NCBI GenBank assembly: GCA_903821605.1 | Contig: CAIJLZ010000008.1 | Span: 1 to 64,000, forward strand | Reading direction: 5' to 3' | DNA: 64,000 bases | DNA from: an uncultured Sphingomonadales bacterium | GTDB lineage: Bacteria > Pseudomonadota > Alphaproteobacteria > Sphingomonadales > Sphingomonadaceae | Shown here: positions 8,147-16,895 of the stretch, in pieces | Layout of the letters: every line of letters starts with the position of its first letter | Position numbering within the stretch: the first letter of the stretch is position 1 | Program-made: the position numbers and the translations under genes | Notes under the pieces: generated by a model | The model's database searches: none | What the model saw: only the letters and a program-made list of their open reading frames with translations | What the model was told of the DNA's origin: nothing

Positions 8147-8833
8147 ATGAAAAAGGCCGATGTCGAAACCTTCTATGCCGTGCTGGCCGCCCAAGAGCCG
8201 GAGCCGAAAACCGAACTTGAATATGGCAATGTCTATCAACTGCTCGTCGCGGTCGCGCTATCGGCACAAGCCACCGATGTCGGCGTCAACAAAGCGACCC
8301 GCGCGCTGTTCGCGAAGGTCAAAACCCCGGCCCAGATGGTGGCGCTGGGCGAGGCCGGATTGAAGCAGCACATCAAGACCATCGGCCTGTTCAATACCAA
8401 GGCGAAAAACGTCATCGCCCTGTCGGAAATGCTTGTCCATGACCATCATGGCGAGGTGCCACAAGACCGCGAGGCGCTCGAAAAATTGCCGGGTGTGGGC
8501 CGCAAGACCGCGAATGTGGTGCTCAATACCGCCTTTGGCGTGCCCACCATCGCGGTCGATACCCATATTTTCCGGGTCGGCAACCGCACCGGCCTGGCGC
8601 CTGGCAAGACGCCGCTCGCGGTGGAGAAGAAGCTGGAAAAAGCAACACCTGCGCGTTTCATGCGGCACGCTCATCACTGGTTAATCTTGCACGGCAGATA
8701 TATTTGTAAGGCGCGGCGTCCAGAGTGCTGGCGCTGCCCGGTGGCCATGTGCTGCGCCTTCAAGACGAAGACACCGGCCCCAACGGAAAAATCACGCGCG
8801 GGCAGCCATCAGCCAACGCGGAAACAGGAGTAG
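8147..8833 (+). CDS. nth: Endonuclease III (base-excision repair glycosylase)
   Basis: A 228-residue bifunctional DNA glycosylase/AP lyase that removes oxidised pyrimidines. It contains the helix-hairpin-helix LPGVGRKTANVV with the catalytic Lys, the catalytic Asp in AVDTHIFRVGNR, and the C-terminal 4Fe-4S cluster ligands in CKARRPECWRC followed by CC (Cx6Cx2Cx5C). The start at 8147 has a good Shine-Dalgarno GGGGAAG. The tail after the cluster is longer than in E. coli Nth (211 residues) and ends in a polar segment. It lies between dapB and a secreted-protein gene. Confidence 0.96.
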   Translation: MKKADVETFYAVLAAQEPEPKTELEYGNVYQLLVAVALSAQATDVGVNKATRALFAKVKTPAQMVALGEAGLKQHIKTIGLFNTKAKNVIALSEMLVHDHHGEVPQDREALEKLPGVGRKTANVVLNTAFGVPTIAVDTHIFRVGNRTGLAPGKTPLAVEKKLEKATPARFMRHAHHWLILHGRYICKARRPECWRCPVAMCCAFKTKTPAPTEKSRAGSHQPTRKQE

Positions 8834-8837
8834 GGAT

Positions 8838-9239
8838 ATGAACAGGAAGACCACACTTTCCGCCCTGCTGGGGGCAGTTGTGATCGGCACCATGGGCCTC
8901 GCCCATATGGCCGAGGCGCGTTCCAAGGACACATCTTGGCAGAATGCCAAGCCGATTGGTGCGCCGGTCGACTGCATCGACATCCGCAGTATTCAGCACA
9001 CGCGCGTCCGCAGCGACAAGGTGATCGACTTCTACATTTCGCAGAAGAAAATCATGCGCAACGAACTCCCTTATTCCTGCTCGTCGCTCGGGTTTGAGGA
9101 ACGCTTCCTCTACAAGACCAGCCTGTCGAGGCTCTGCTCGATCGACACCATCACCGTCCTGCATGATGCGGGTGGGCTTAGCTTTGGCGCAAGCTGCGGC
9201 CTAGGCAAGTTCCAGCAGGTCGAAATTCCCAAGAAGTAA
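8838..9239 (+). CDS. Secreted DUF6491-type protein
   Basis: Protein of 133 residues with a clear Sec signal peptide ending near the AEARS site at about residue 28. The mature part has four Cys (VDCID, YSCSS, RLCSID, ASCGLG) that could form two disulfides, and the phrases IRSIQHTRV, RNELPYSC and SLSRLCSIDTITV that I associate with the DUF6491 family of small exported proteins common in sphingomonads. Function is unknown; the family assignment is from memory. It starts 4 bases after nth and may be co-transcribed with it. Confidence 0.8.
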   Translation: MNRKTTLSALLGAVVIGTMGLAHMAEARSKDTSWQNAKPIGAPVDCIDIRSIQHTRVRSDKVIDFYISQKKIMRNELPYSCSSLGFEERFLYKTSLSRLCSIDTITVLHDAGGLSFGASCGLGKFQQVEIPKK

Positions 9240-9278
9240 GCGCTTGGCCTTCGCCGTCTTGACGCTTAAGTCTTGGCC

Positions 9279-10250
9279 ATGATGGCCGCACAAGACCCGG
9301 ATATGGCACTTGCCTCGTCGCCGCTTGCGGCGATGGAAACGCTGCATTGCACCGCGGCGGACCCGTCTGACCCCGGCTTTGAATGGACGCGTCTCAATGG
9401 CCGAGATGCGGCAACGCTCGAATGGCTTGCACAACAAGATGATGTGCCGGAGCTGGTGCGCGATGCGCTGATCTCGATGGAGACGCGACCGCGCTATGAA
9501 CCGATTGATGGCGGGGTGCTGCTCAACTTGCGCGCCCCGGTGCTGGAACCCGTGCCCGATCAGGATGCGCTGGTGTCGATCCGCATGTGGCTCACCCGGA
9601 CACGCGCCATTACCGTAACCCTGCGCCCGGCAGAAGTCATGGAGGCGATGGTCGCGCGCTTTCGCGATGGTCATCACCGCGATGCCGGTGATCTGGTTGC
9701 CGGTTTTGCCAGCCTAATTTCGGAATCGCTTGATGCCGACATTGCCGAACTGGGCGACACGTTGGACGAACTCGAACTCGGCATGGAATCGGAGCCGCTT
9801 TACCTTCACCGCCATAAGGTCAGTAAAATCCGCAGCGAAGCGATCGAGTTTCGCCGCTTCATCGCCCCGCAATTCCATGCGTTGGAACGCTTTTCGACCA
9901 CCGGGCCGGGTTGGTTGGAGCCGGAAGATGTGCTTCAGCTCCGCAACGCTGCCGACCGCTTCGCCCGCATGGCCGAAGAGTTGGAGGCGATCCGCGAACG
10001 GTCGCAGCTTATGCGCGAAGAACTCACCGACCGCCGCGCGGAGTTGATGGACACGCGCGGGTTGCTGATTTCGATTGTCGCCCTGATCTTCCTGCCGCTG
10101 ACCTTTCTCACCGGCCTGCTCGGCATGAATGTCGCGGGCATTCCCTTTGCCCATGCGCCATGGGCGTTCTGGGGGGTCGTGCTGTTCTGCATTGCCATCA
10201 GCGCGATGATGGCGATCTATTTCGTGCAAACCCGCTGGACACGGAGCTAA
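9279..10250 (+). CDS. zntB: CorA-family metal transporter, ZntB type
   Basis: A 323-residue inner-membrane protein of the CorA/ZntB family. The long N-terminal cytoplasmic domain contains the SLDADIAELGDTLDELE and LRDR-like coiled-coil helix, followed by two C-terminal transmembrane helices with the selectivity motif GMNVAGIP and a final YFVQTRW. ZntB proteins move Zn2+, probably with protons; cation choice cannot be read from the sequence alone. The start could be TTG 9273, ATG 9279 or ATG 9282, and none has a strong ribosome-binding site. It converges on potA across a 45-base gap holding a GC hairpin. Confidence 0.88.
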   Translation: MMAAQDPDMALASSPLAAMETLHCTAADPSDPGFEWTRLNGRDAATLEWLAQQDDVPELVRDALISMETRPRYEPIDGGVLLNLRAPVLEPVPDQDALVSIRMWLTRTRAITVTLRPAEVMEAMVARFRDGHHRDAGDLVAGFASLISESLDADIAELGDTLDELELGMESEPLYLHRHKVSKIRSEAIEFRRFIAPQFHALERFSTTGPGWLEPEDVLQLRNAADRFARMAEELEAIRERSQLMREELTDRRAELMDTRGLLISIVALIFLPLTFLTGLLGMNVAGIPFAHAPWAFWGVVLFCIAISAMMAIYFVQTRWTRS

Positions 10251-10260
10251 TTCTTGTCCG

Positions 10261-10284
10261 CTCCCCCGGTTTCGCAGGGGGGAG
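10261..10284. terminator. GC-rich hairpin between convergent zntB and potA
   Basis: CTCCCCC (10261-10267) and GGGGGAG (10278-10284) form a 7-bp stem with a 10-base loop, sitting between two converging genes. There is no T-run on either side, so it may only block exonucleases or act as a weak terminator. It resembles the dispersed CCCCTCCC palindromes elsewhere in the window. Confidence 0.35.
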
Positions 10285-10294
10285 AGATCAATCT

Positions 10295-11410
10295 TCAGGC
10301 CAACAAGACGACGGGGCTGGACGAATGCCAGCGCATCGACACCCGATCATCCCAGGTAAAATCCTCCTGATCGAAGCGCGAGAGATTCGGGCGCGACACC
10401 CGCATCATCTGGCCTGATGGCAGCAGCACCTCATAGATGGTGATGTCGCCAAGGTAGGACATGCCCTTGATCACGCCATCCGCCATATTATGCCCGACCG
10501 GGGCATCCGGGGCGGGCGGCGCTTCGCCATGGCGGTAGAGCGAAATCTTCTCGGGGCGCAGCGCGATGTGAACCACCGCCTCATGCGGGCCGGTCACGCC
10601 ATGGTTGATAAAGACCCGGCCCAGTTCGGGGCAATCCACCACCGCCTGTTCCGGTTCATCCACCACCAGCCTGCCTTCGAACAGGTTCACCGAACCAACA
10701 AAATCGGCCACGAAACGGTTGGCCGGATATTCATATAGGTCTGACGGGGTAGCCAACTGGGCAATCAGCCCCTTGTTCACCACGGCGATGCGGCTCGCCA
10801 TCGATAGCGCTTCGTCCTGATCATGGGTGACCGTGACAAAGGTAATCCCCACCTTATCCTGCAATTCGGCGAGTTCGAACTGCATCGCCGCGCGCAGCTT
10901 GGCATCAAGCGCGGACAGCGGCTCATCAAGCAGCAGCACCTTGGGCCGCATCACCAGCGAGCGCGCCAGCGCGACACGCTGGCGCTGGCCGCCCGATAAC
11001 TGGTCTGGCATGCGCTCACCCAGCCCGTCGAGTTTCACAAGGCCCAGCGCCTCTTCCACCCGGTCGCGCACCTCATCCTTGGGCGTGCGCGCGATCTTCA
11101 AGCCATAAGCGACATTATCGCGCACCGTCATATGCGGGAAGACGGCATAGCTTTGGAACACCATGTTGACCGGCCGCTTGTTCGGCGGCACCCCGACCAT
11201 GTCCTGCCCATCAATCAGGATCTGCCCCTCGGTCGGCAATTCGAAACCGGCGATCATGCGGAGCAACGTCGTCTTGCCGCAGCCCGATGGCCCGAGCAGG
11301 ACGAAAAACTCCCCCGCCATGATATCAAGCGAGACATCGTCCACCGCCGCCAACTGCCCGAATTTCTTCGTGACGTTGCGGATCTGGATGATCGGCTGGG
11401 GCGTAGTCAT
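10295..11410 (-). CDS. potA: Polyamine ABC transporter ATP-binding protein
   Basis: A 371-residue ATPase of the spermidine/putrescine importer. It has Walker [10 protein letters not shown], the signature [14 protein letters not shown], Walker [12 protein letters not shown], the H-loop VTHDQDEAL, and a C-terminal TOBE domain. The ATG at 11410 overlaps the stop of the upstream permease as ATGA, so longer N-terminal extensions in this frame are rejected. It is last in the potD-potB-potC-potA operon; the order shows a complete importer. E. coli PotA and PotG cannot be told apart from this sequence alone. Confidence 0.95.
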   Translation of the reverse strand: MTTPQPIIQIRNVTKKFGQLAAVDDVSLDIMAGEFFVLLGPSGCGKTTLLRMIAGFELPTEGQILIDGQDMVGVPPNKRPVNMVFQSYAVFPHMTVRDNVAYGLKIARTPKDEVRDRVEEALGLVKLDGLGERMPDQLSGGQRQRVALARSLVMRPKVLLLDEPLSALDAKLRAAMQFELAELQDKVGITFVTVTHDQDEALSMASRIAVVNKGLIAQLATPSDLYEYPANRFVADFVGSVNLFEGRLVVDEPEQAVVDCPELGRVFINHGVTGPHEAVVHIALRPEKISLYRHGEAPPAPDAPVGHNMADGVIKGMSYLGDITIYEVLLPSGQMMRVSRPNLSRFDQEDFTWDDRVSMRWHSSSPVVLLA

Positions 11411-12252
11411 GAATGGCCTTTCCCGCTGTTTTCGGTCATGCGGTTCTGGAGATAAAGAGCGATGGTGGTCAGGATCACGGTCATCAGGATCAACAGCGTC
11501 GAAACGGCATTGACCTCCGGCGTCACCGAGAAGCGCACCATGGAATAGACCTTCACCGGGAAGGTGATGGTGTTCGGGCCCGATGTGAAGAAGGTGATCA
11601 CGAAATCGTCGAGCGAGAGCGTGAACGCCAGCAACGCCCCGGCCACCAGCCCCGGCTTCATATGAGGCAGCAGCACGTCGCGAAACGCCTGCCATTCGCT
11701 CGCGCCGAGATCCTTGGCCGCTTCCTCCTGCTCGCGGTTAAACGAGGCAAGGCGCGACCGCACCACCATCGTGACGAACGGGAAACAGAAGGTCACATGC
11801 GCGATGGTAATGGCCCCAAGGCTGAACGGCCATGGCAAATCCATCGGCCAGCCGATCTGCGCAAAGAAGATCAACATCGCCACACCGAAACAGATTTCCG
11901 GCACGACAATCGGCAGCGCCATCGTGCCTTCAATCGCCGACTTCCAAGGGAAGCGGAAGCGCCATAGCATCACCGCCGCCATCGCCCCCAACACCAGCGA
12001 AATGATGGTCGCGAACAAGGCGATGGTGAGCGAGTTCAACAACGCCGTCATCAGCGTGTCGTTATGCAGCACCTTGAGATAATATTTGGTGGTGAAGCCC
12101 TGCCAAACGATATTACGGCGACTGTCGTTGAAGCTGAACACCATCAGCGCGACCAGCGGCGCGTAGAGGAAGAACATGGTCAACGCGACCCATGCGCGCA
12201 ACGACCACCGCCTTGTATATTCCAGCGGGGCAATCGGCTGGCGGGTGAACAT
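11407..12252 (-). CDS. potC: Polyamine ABC transporter permease (PotC/PotI type)
   Basis: A 281-residue inner-membrane protein with about six transmembrane helices. It has the ATPase-contact EAA loop [21 protein letters not shown] and the [10 protein letters not shown] segment typical of PotC/PotI. It starts MFTRQPIAP at 12252, one base into the upstream stop (TGATG), and ends overlapping potA (ATGA). Both overlaps imply coupled translation and matched amounts of the transporter parts. Confidence 0.95.
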   Translation of the reverse strand: MFTRQPIAPLEYTRRWSLRAWVALTMFFLYAPLVALMVFSFNDSRRNIVWQGFTTKYYLKVLHNDTLMTALLNSLTIALFATIISLVLGAMAAVMLWRFRFPWKSAIEGTMALPIVVPEICFGVAMLIFFAQIGWPMDLPWPFSLGAITIAHVTFCFPFVTMVVRSRLASFNREQEEAAKDLGASEWQAFRDVLLPHMKPGLVAGALLAFTLSLDDFVITFFTSGPNTITFPVKVYSMVRFSVTPEVNAVSTLLILMTVILTTIALYLQNRMTENSGKGHS

Positions 12253-13157
12253 CACGCCTCCTCCCGCTTGAGCTTGCGTTCGCGGCTCGCCTGCCACGCG
12301 ATCATGATAAAGGTCGCGTACATCAGGATGAAGGACAGCGCCGATCCGAATGGCCAGTCATTGGCGCGCTTGAACTGGCGTTCGATAACATTGGCGATCA
12401 TCTGGCTATCGGTGCCGCCAAGCAGGTCAGGCGTCAGATAAGCGCCCAAGGCCGGGATGAAGGTGATCACCACCCCGGAAATAATCCCGGGCGCGGCCAG
12501 CGGCGCAACAATCGTCAGCAACGTCCGCAAATGCCCCGCGCCAAGATCAAGGCTTGCCTCGATCAACGAGCGATCAAGCCGGTCGAGCGCGGCATACAGC
12601 GGCAACACCATGAACGGCAGATGGACATAGACCAAGCCAAGCACCACCGCGAAATTATTGTAGAGCAGGTGGAGCGGCTCCCATGCGCCGAGTGGCTGGA
12701 GACCCAGCACGACCCGCGCATTGCTGGACAAGTTCCACAGCCAGCCGAGCGACTGGTTGGCATAGCCTTCACCCCGCAACACCGTCATCAGTGCATAGGT
12801 GCGGATCAACAAGTTGGTCCAGAAAGGCAGCATGATGCCAAGCAGCAGCCATGGCTTCCATTTGGGCGCGGCGAAGGTAATCGCAATCGCGACCGGAAAA
12901 CCGACGATCAGACAGATGAAGGTTGTCAGCGCCGCCACCGCCACCGACTTGCCGAAAATCGCAATATACAGCGGCTCAATCGCCCGCGCATAATTGGCGA
13001 AGGTGCCGCTGATATCGATCTCGGTCAGGCCAACATTGCGACCGAAGCTATAGGCCCAAAGCACCGCCAACGGGATGACAAAAAACGTGAACAGCCAGAG
13101 GATCGGCGCCGTCGCAATCGCCGCAAAGACCCTCTTTTGTGTTCCCCAATCTTGCAT
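12252..13157 (-). CDS. potB: Polyamine ABC transporter permease (PotB/PotH type)
   Basis: A 301-residue membrane protein with about six predicted helices. It shows the family phrase FIPALGAYLTPDLLGG, the EAA loop EASLDLGAGHLRTLLTIVAPLAAPG, and an N-terminal cytoplasmic segment before the first helix. It forms the heterodimeric channel with the following permease. It starts 6 bases after the binding-protein gene and overlaps the next gene by one base. Confidence 0.95.
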   Translation of the reverse strand: MQDWGTQKRVFAAIATAPILWLFTFFVIPLAVLWAYSFGRNVGLTEIDISGTFANYARAIEPLYIAIFGKSVAVAALTTFICLIVGFPVAIAITFAAPKWKPWLLLGIMLPFWTNLLIRTYALMTVLRGEGYANQSLGWLWNLSSNARVVLGLQPLGAWEPLHLLYNNFAVVLGLVYVHLPFMVLPLYAALDRLDRSLIEASLDLGAGHLRTLLTIVAPLAAPGIISGVVITFIPALGAYLTPDLLGGTDSQMIANVIERQFKRANDWPFGSALSFILMYATFIMIAWQASRERKLKREEA

Positions 13158-13163
13158 CGCGGA

Positions 13164-14276
13164 TCAATCCGCGCGGATACGGGTGAAGGCCTCTTCATAG
13201 AGCGGCTGAAGTTCCGCATTATAGGACGCATATTCGCACTTCGCGAGAATGGCCGCTGGCGGGAAAATCACCGGGTTGTTCTTGTAATCATCGGGCATCA
13301 GCGCCTTGGCCGCCGCATTCGGGGTCGGATAGAGGATCGTCTCGCTGATCTTCTTGCCCGCTTCCGCGTCCAGCAAATAGTTGATGAAGGCATGGGCATT
13401 TTCCGGGTGCGGCGCCCCCTTCGGAATGGCGAGATTGTCCGAGTTGAACTGGCTCCCCTCCTTCGGGACAACAAAATCGATGTCCGGATCTTCCTTCATA
13501 ATCTGCGCGATATCGCCATTATATTCGAGCACGACGTCAACCTCACCCGACAACAGCAGGTCCTGGCCATTATCTTCGTGGAACGCCTTCACATTCGCCT
13601 TCTGCTTCTTCAGCATGGCTTCGATTTCAGCGATGATGTCCTTGTTCAGCCCGTTGACGCTGTGCCCCTTATATTTGGCACTGAGGCGGAAAAGATCACC
13701 CGCTTCCGACAACAGGGCGATCCGGCCCTTATATTCATCGCTGTCGAACAGCACCTTCCAGCTATCGATCGGGCCCTTCATCTTCGACTTGCGATAGCCA
13801 ATGCCCAGCACCAGCCAGGTATAAGGCATGGAATAGGCGCGCTTGGGATCATAAGGCACATCGGTAAAGGCCGGTGCGGCATTTTTGAAATTGGGAATTT
13901 TGGCGTGATCGAGCGGCATCAGCATATCCGCCTTGACCATGCGCTCGACAAAGTCGTTGGACGGCACGATCACATCGAAACCCGGATTGCCCGCGCGCAG
14001 CTTGGCGAACAGCTCGTCATTGGTGGCGAACAGGCTCATGTTCACCTCAATCCCGGCGGCCTGTTTAAAATCGTCGAGCGTCGTTTCACCGATATAGGTG
14101 TCCCAATTGTAAAAATTGAGCTTCGGCTCTTCGCCAGACGCGGATTTTTTCTCCTCACCCTTGCTACACGCCGCCAGTCCCCCGGTGATCGAGATGCCAA
14201 TGGCAGCCGCACCTAGCCCTTGAAGCAGCGAACGCCGCCCCATGATCGATTCCCGCAACAACGACATCTTATCCAT
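13164..14276 (-). CDS. potD: Spermidine/putrescine-binding lipoprotein
   Basis: A 370-residue solute-binding protein, first gene of the pot operon. The N-terminus combines a twin-arginine-like GRRSLLQGLG with a lipobox GLAAC (Cys about residue 37), suggesting Tat-type export and lipid anchoring rather than a free periplasmic form. The mature domain contains LNFYNWDTYIG, VPSNDFVERM and PENAHAFINYLLDAE, all typical of PotD/PotF. AAGGAG stands 7 bases before the ATG at 14276. Binding of polyamine is inferred from family and operon. Confidence 0.94.
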   Translation of the reverse strand: MDKMSLLRESIMGRRSLLQGLGAAAIGISITGGLAACSKGEEKKSASGEEPKLNFYNWDTYIGETTLDDFKQAAGIEVNMSLFATNDELFAKLRAGNPGFDVIVPSNDFVERMVKADMLMPLDHAKIPNFKNAAPAFTDVPYDPKRAYSMPYTWLVLGIGYRKSKMKGPIDSWKVLFDSDEYKGRIALLSEAGDLFRLSAKYKGHSVNGLNKDIIAEIEAMLKKQKANVKAFHEDNGQDLLLSGEVDVVLEYNGDIAQIMKEDPDIDFVVPKEGSQFNSDNLAIPKGAPHPENAHAFINYLLDAEAGKKISETILYPTPNAAAKALMPDDYKNNPVIFPPAAILAKCEYASYNAELQPLYEEAFTRIRAD

Positions 14277-14322
14277 GAGGCGACTCCTTGGTGAAGATCT
14301 GATGAACCATGGAGATTATGCT

Positions 14323-14356
14323 ATTGAAATTTGAGGGCAAGCCCCCCTGTTTCAAT
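14323..14356 (+). terminator. Hairpin with T-run between potD start and phr end
   Basis: ATTGAAA (14323-14329) pairs with TTTCAAT (14350-14356), with GGGC/GCCC pairing inside, followed on the plus strand by a run of T. The stem overlaps the phr stop codon. The T-run faces the plus strand, where no gene ends here; in the phr direction the hairpin is followed by a less T-rich sequence. It may still stop phr transcripts before the pot operon. Confidence 0.4.
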
Positions 14357-15755
14357 TTTTTTGCAATCGCGCAGATGCGGCCAGTGCGCGGGCGCGGGCC
14401 TGTTGATGGCCAATGATTTTGGCGGGATAGCCGGGCAGGCGCAGGCCGAACTCTTCCGGGTCATGGACATGCGGTTCACCAACATGGGACAGTTCCGGCA
14501 CCCAGCGCCGAATATAATCACCACAGTCGAATTTTTCCGACTGGCCAAGCGGGGCCATGATCCGGCCAAAGGGATTGGATTCAAACCCCGTTCCGGCGAT
14601 CCACTGCCAGCCCATGGCGTTGTTGCCATAATCGGCATCGACCAGCGTATCCCAGAACCACCGTTCACCATGCCGCCAGTCGATCAACAAATGTTTGACG
14701 AGAAAGCTCGCCACCAACATCCGGATGCGGTTGTGGACATAGCCGGTGGCCCAGAGTTCGCGCATCCCGGCATCGATGATCGGATAGCCGGTCAAGCCCT
14801 GCTGCCACGCGCGCAGGTCGCGCGCCGCCTCGGCATCTTGCTCGGGCTGACGCCAAGGGAAACCGCTGCTTGCCGCCCGGCCATCGACCCAGCCATAGCC
14901 TGGCCATTGGTCGATCATGTTGATCCCAAAATCGCGCCAGCCGACCTCGCGCAAAAAAGGGGCGGCCGCCTCCCCTGCTTCGCGTGCGGCGAGATGCCAG
15001 ACGAGCGCGGGGGAGATTTCGCCAAAATGCAGATGCGGCGACAAGCGCGAAATGCCGGTCGCGATGCCGGGGAAATTGCGGTCCTCCTGATAGCGACCAA
15101 GATGCGGCAAAAAATCGCGCAACCGCTGCCGCGCCGCGTCCTCGCCCGGCTGCCAGTGATCATGAAAACCCGCCGCCCAATCGGGCTGGCGGGGCAGCAA
15201 GGCCCATTGCGCCAATTCCTCGCCATCCGGCCAATGGGCGGGCGCAACAATGCGTTCCGGCGCGGCCAAGGGCTTGGGCGGCGGCATATGATGGAGCAGC
15301 GCCTTCCACCAGGGCGTGAACATGCGGTAACGGCTCCCCGTCCCCGACAACACCAGCGCGGGCGGGCATAAGACAAGCCCCTCGTGGAGATGGAGCGGCA
15401 GGCGGAGCGCAATATCGGCGGCGGCCTGCTTGTGCCACGGTTCATAATGGCGCACCGCATGGACCGCGCTGGCCCCGGTTTCAGCGGCAATCGCGGCGAT
15501 CACATCGGCACTATGCCCCCTGCGCAGCACAAGCCGCGACCCCTTCGCCCGCAGGCTGGCATCCAGCGCGATCAGGCTATGGTGCAGCCACCAACGGCTC
15601 GCCCCGGCTGGGGCATAAGCACCCGGCCCCTCATCATCGAGCACAAAGACGGGTATCACGGGCCGCCCCGTTTCGACCGCCGCCACAAGGGCGGGCTGAT
15701 CAACAAGGCGAAGGTCCTGACGGAACCAGAGAATAACGGGCGCGTTCATGGTCAT
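14352..15755 (-). CDS. phr: Deoxyribodipyrimidine photolyase (class I CPD)
   Basis: Protein of 467 residues with an N-terminal alpha/beta antenna-binding domain starting WFRQDLRLVDQPAL and a C-terminal FAD domain with GYVHNRIRMLVASFLVKHLL, DYGNNAMGWQWIAG and the final YPAKI. These are the FAD- and lesion-contact segments of class I photolyases, which repair cyclobutane pyrimidine dimers using blue light. Length is normal (E. coli 472). Start MTMNAPVILW; either of the first two Met codons is possible. It lies between korB and the pot operon on the same strand, without an evident functional link. Confidence 0.95.
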   Translation of the reverse strand: MTMNAPVILWFRQDLRLVDQPALVAAVETGRPVIPVFVLDDEGPGAYAPAGASRWWLHHSLIALDASLRAKGSRLVLRRGHSADVIAAIAAETGASAVHAVRHYEPWHKQAAADIALRLPLHLHEGLVLCPPALVLSGTGSRYRMFTPWWKALLHHMPPPKPLAAPERIVAPAHWPDGEELAQWALLPRQPDWAAGFHDHWQPGEDAARQRLRDFLPHLGRYQEDRNFPGIATGISRLSPHLHFGEISPALVWHLAAREAGEAAAPFLREVGWRDFGINMIDQWPGYGWVDGRAASSGFPWRQPEQDAEAARDLRAWQQGLTGYPIIDAGMRELWATGYVHNRIRMLVASFLVKHLLIDWRHGERWFWDTLVDADYGNNAMGWQWIAGTGFESNPFGRIMAPLGQSEKFDCGDYIRRWVPELSHVGEPHVHDPEEFGLRLPGYPAKIIGHQQARARALAASARLQKN

Positions 15756-15811
15756 CGTCCCGCTCTAATCGGGATGAGGCACAAGTCCATATGGGAATAA
15801 GGTGGTGCCAT

Positions 15812-15846
15812 CCCCTCCCCCCTCCCGCCAGCGGAAGGGGGTGGGA
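15812..15846. repeat. CCCCTCCCGC-type intergenic palindrome (copy 1)
   Basis: CCCCCTCCCGC (15818-15828) and GCGGAAGGGGG (15831-15841) form an imperfect 11-bp hairpin, just after the korB stop and before phr. The same motif recurs at 49037-49058 and 57765-57786, each time between genes. Confidence 0.6.
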
Positions 15847-15857
15847 TCAGGCGCGCA

Positions 15858-16895
15858 TCACCCGAAGACGGTGTTTTCCTTCTCGACCGTCCAAGTCTGG
15901 CCCTTGGCGAGCAAGCCCTGCAAATCCGGGGTCTTGCCCTTGGACACTGCGACATTCTGCGCGATCACCGCGCTGTCGAACGTCGGGCGCGGATCGTCGA
16001 AGATCACGCCCAAGGCAACCGGGAAACCATCCTGCAACCGCAGTTCAATCAGCATGTGCGCGACCGAGCGATTGGTCACATCGTGCACGATCACGCCTGC
16101 CGCCTGCCAATCACCATCAACCACCTCGACGACCTTGAGCTGGAGCTTGTCACGATCGAGCGCAATGCCCTTGTTGCCGCCATCGAACAGCACCGGCTTG
16201 CCATCTTCCAGCCAGAGCTGGTTCGGGGCCGCATTGGCCTTGTCGGTGAAGTCGGCGAACACATCGGCATTATAGACGATGCAGTTCTGGAAGATTTCGA
16301 CGAACGCCGCGCCCTGATGCGCGTGGGCGGCCTTCAACACATTCGGCAGATTCTTGTGGGTATCAATCGCACGCGCCAAGAACCGTGCCCCCGAACCAAG
16401 CGCGAAGGCGCAAGGCGTCGCTGGCCGGTCAACCGAACCGAAGGGCGTCGAGGGGGTCTTGGTCCCTTCCCGGCTGGTCGGCGAATATTGACCCTTGGTC
16501 AGGCCATAGATCTCGTTGTTGAACAGCAGGATCTGGCAGTTCAGATTGCGCCGCAACAGATGCATCGTGTGGTTGCCGCCGATCGACAGCGCATCGCCAT
16601 CGCCGGTGATGATCCATACGTCGAGTTCCGGATTGGCCAGCTTCACCCCGGTCGCCACGGCGCAGGCGCGGCCATGGATGGTGTGGAAGCCATAGGTTTC
16701 CATATAATAAGGGAAGCGCGACGAGCAGCCGATGCCCGAGACGAACACGGTGTTTTCCGGCTTCACGCCGAGCTCCGGCATGGTGCGCTGCACCGCCTTC
16801 AAGATCGCATAGTCGCCGCAACCCGGGCACCAGCGGACTTCCTGATCGGTTTCCCAGTCCTTCGGGCTGGTCTTGACGGGGGTCATGTCGTTCAT
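15858..16895 (-). CDS. korB: 2-oxoglutarate:ferredoxin oxidoreductase, beta subunit
   Basis: A 345-residue thiamine-diphosphate subunit. It has CPGCGDYAILKAV near residue 24, the ThDP motif beginning GDGDALSIGGNH with NNEIYGLTKGQYSPTS, and the GCSSRFP segment. With the fused gamma-alpha subunit encoded just upstream it oxidises a 2-oxoacid (probably 2-oxoglutarate) to the acyl-CoA, passing electrons to ferredoxin. GAGGAGG lies 7 bases before the ATG, which overlaps the korA stop by 4 bases. Substrate choice is from family resemblance. Confidence 0.93.
   Translation of the reverse strand: MNDMTPVKTSPKDWETDQEVRWCPGCGDYAILKAVQRTMPELGVKPENTVFVSGIGCSSRFPYYMETYGFHTIHGRACAVATGVKLANPELDVWIITGDGDALSIGGNHTMHLLRRNLNCQILLFNNEIYGLTKGQYSPTSREGTKTPSTPFGSVDRPATPCAFALGSGARFLARAIDTHKNLPNVLKAAHAHQGAAFVEIFQNCIVYNADVFADFTDKANAAPNQLWLEDGKPVLFDGGNKGIALDRDKLQLKVVEVVDGDWQAAGVIVHDVTNRSVAHMLIELRLQDGFPVALGVIFDDPRPTFDSAVIAQNVAVSKGKTPDLQGLLAKGQTWTVEKENTVFG

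Noticed and set aside
12531-14216. 561-residue plus-strand open frame
   Set aside because: Lies wholly opposite potB and potD; Arg/His/Gln-rich, no motif. GC-rich antisense shadow.
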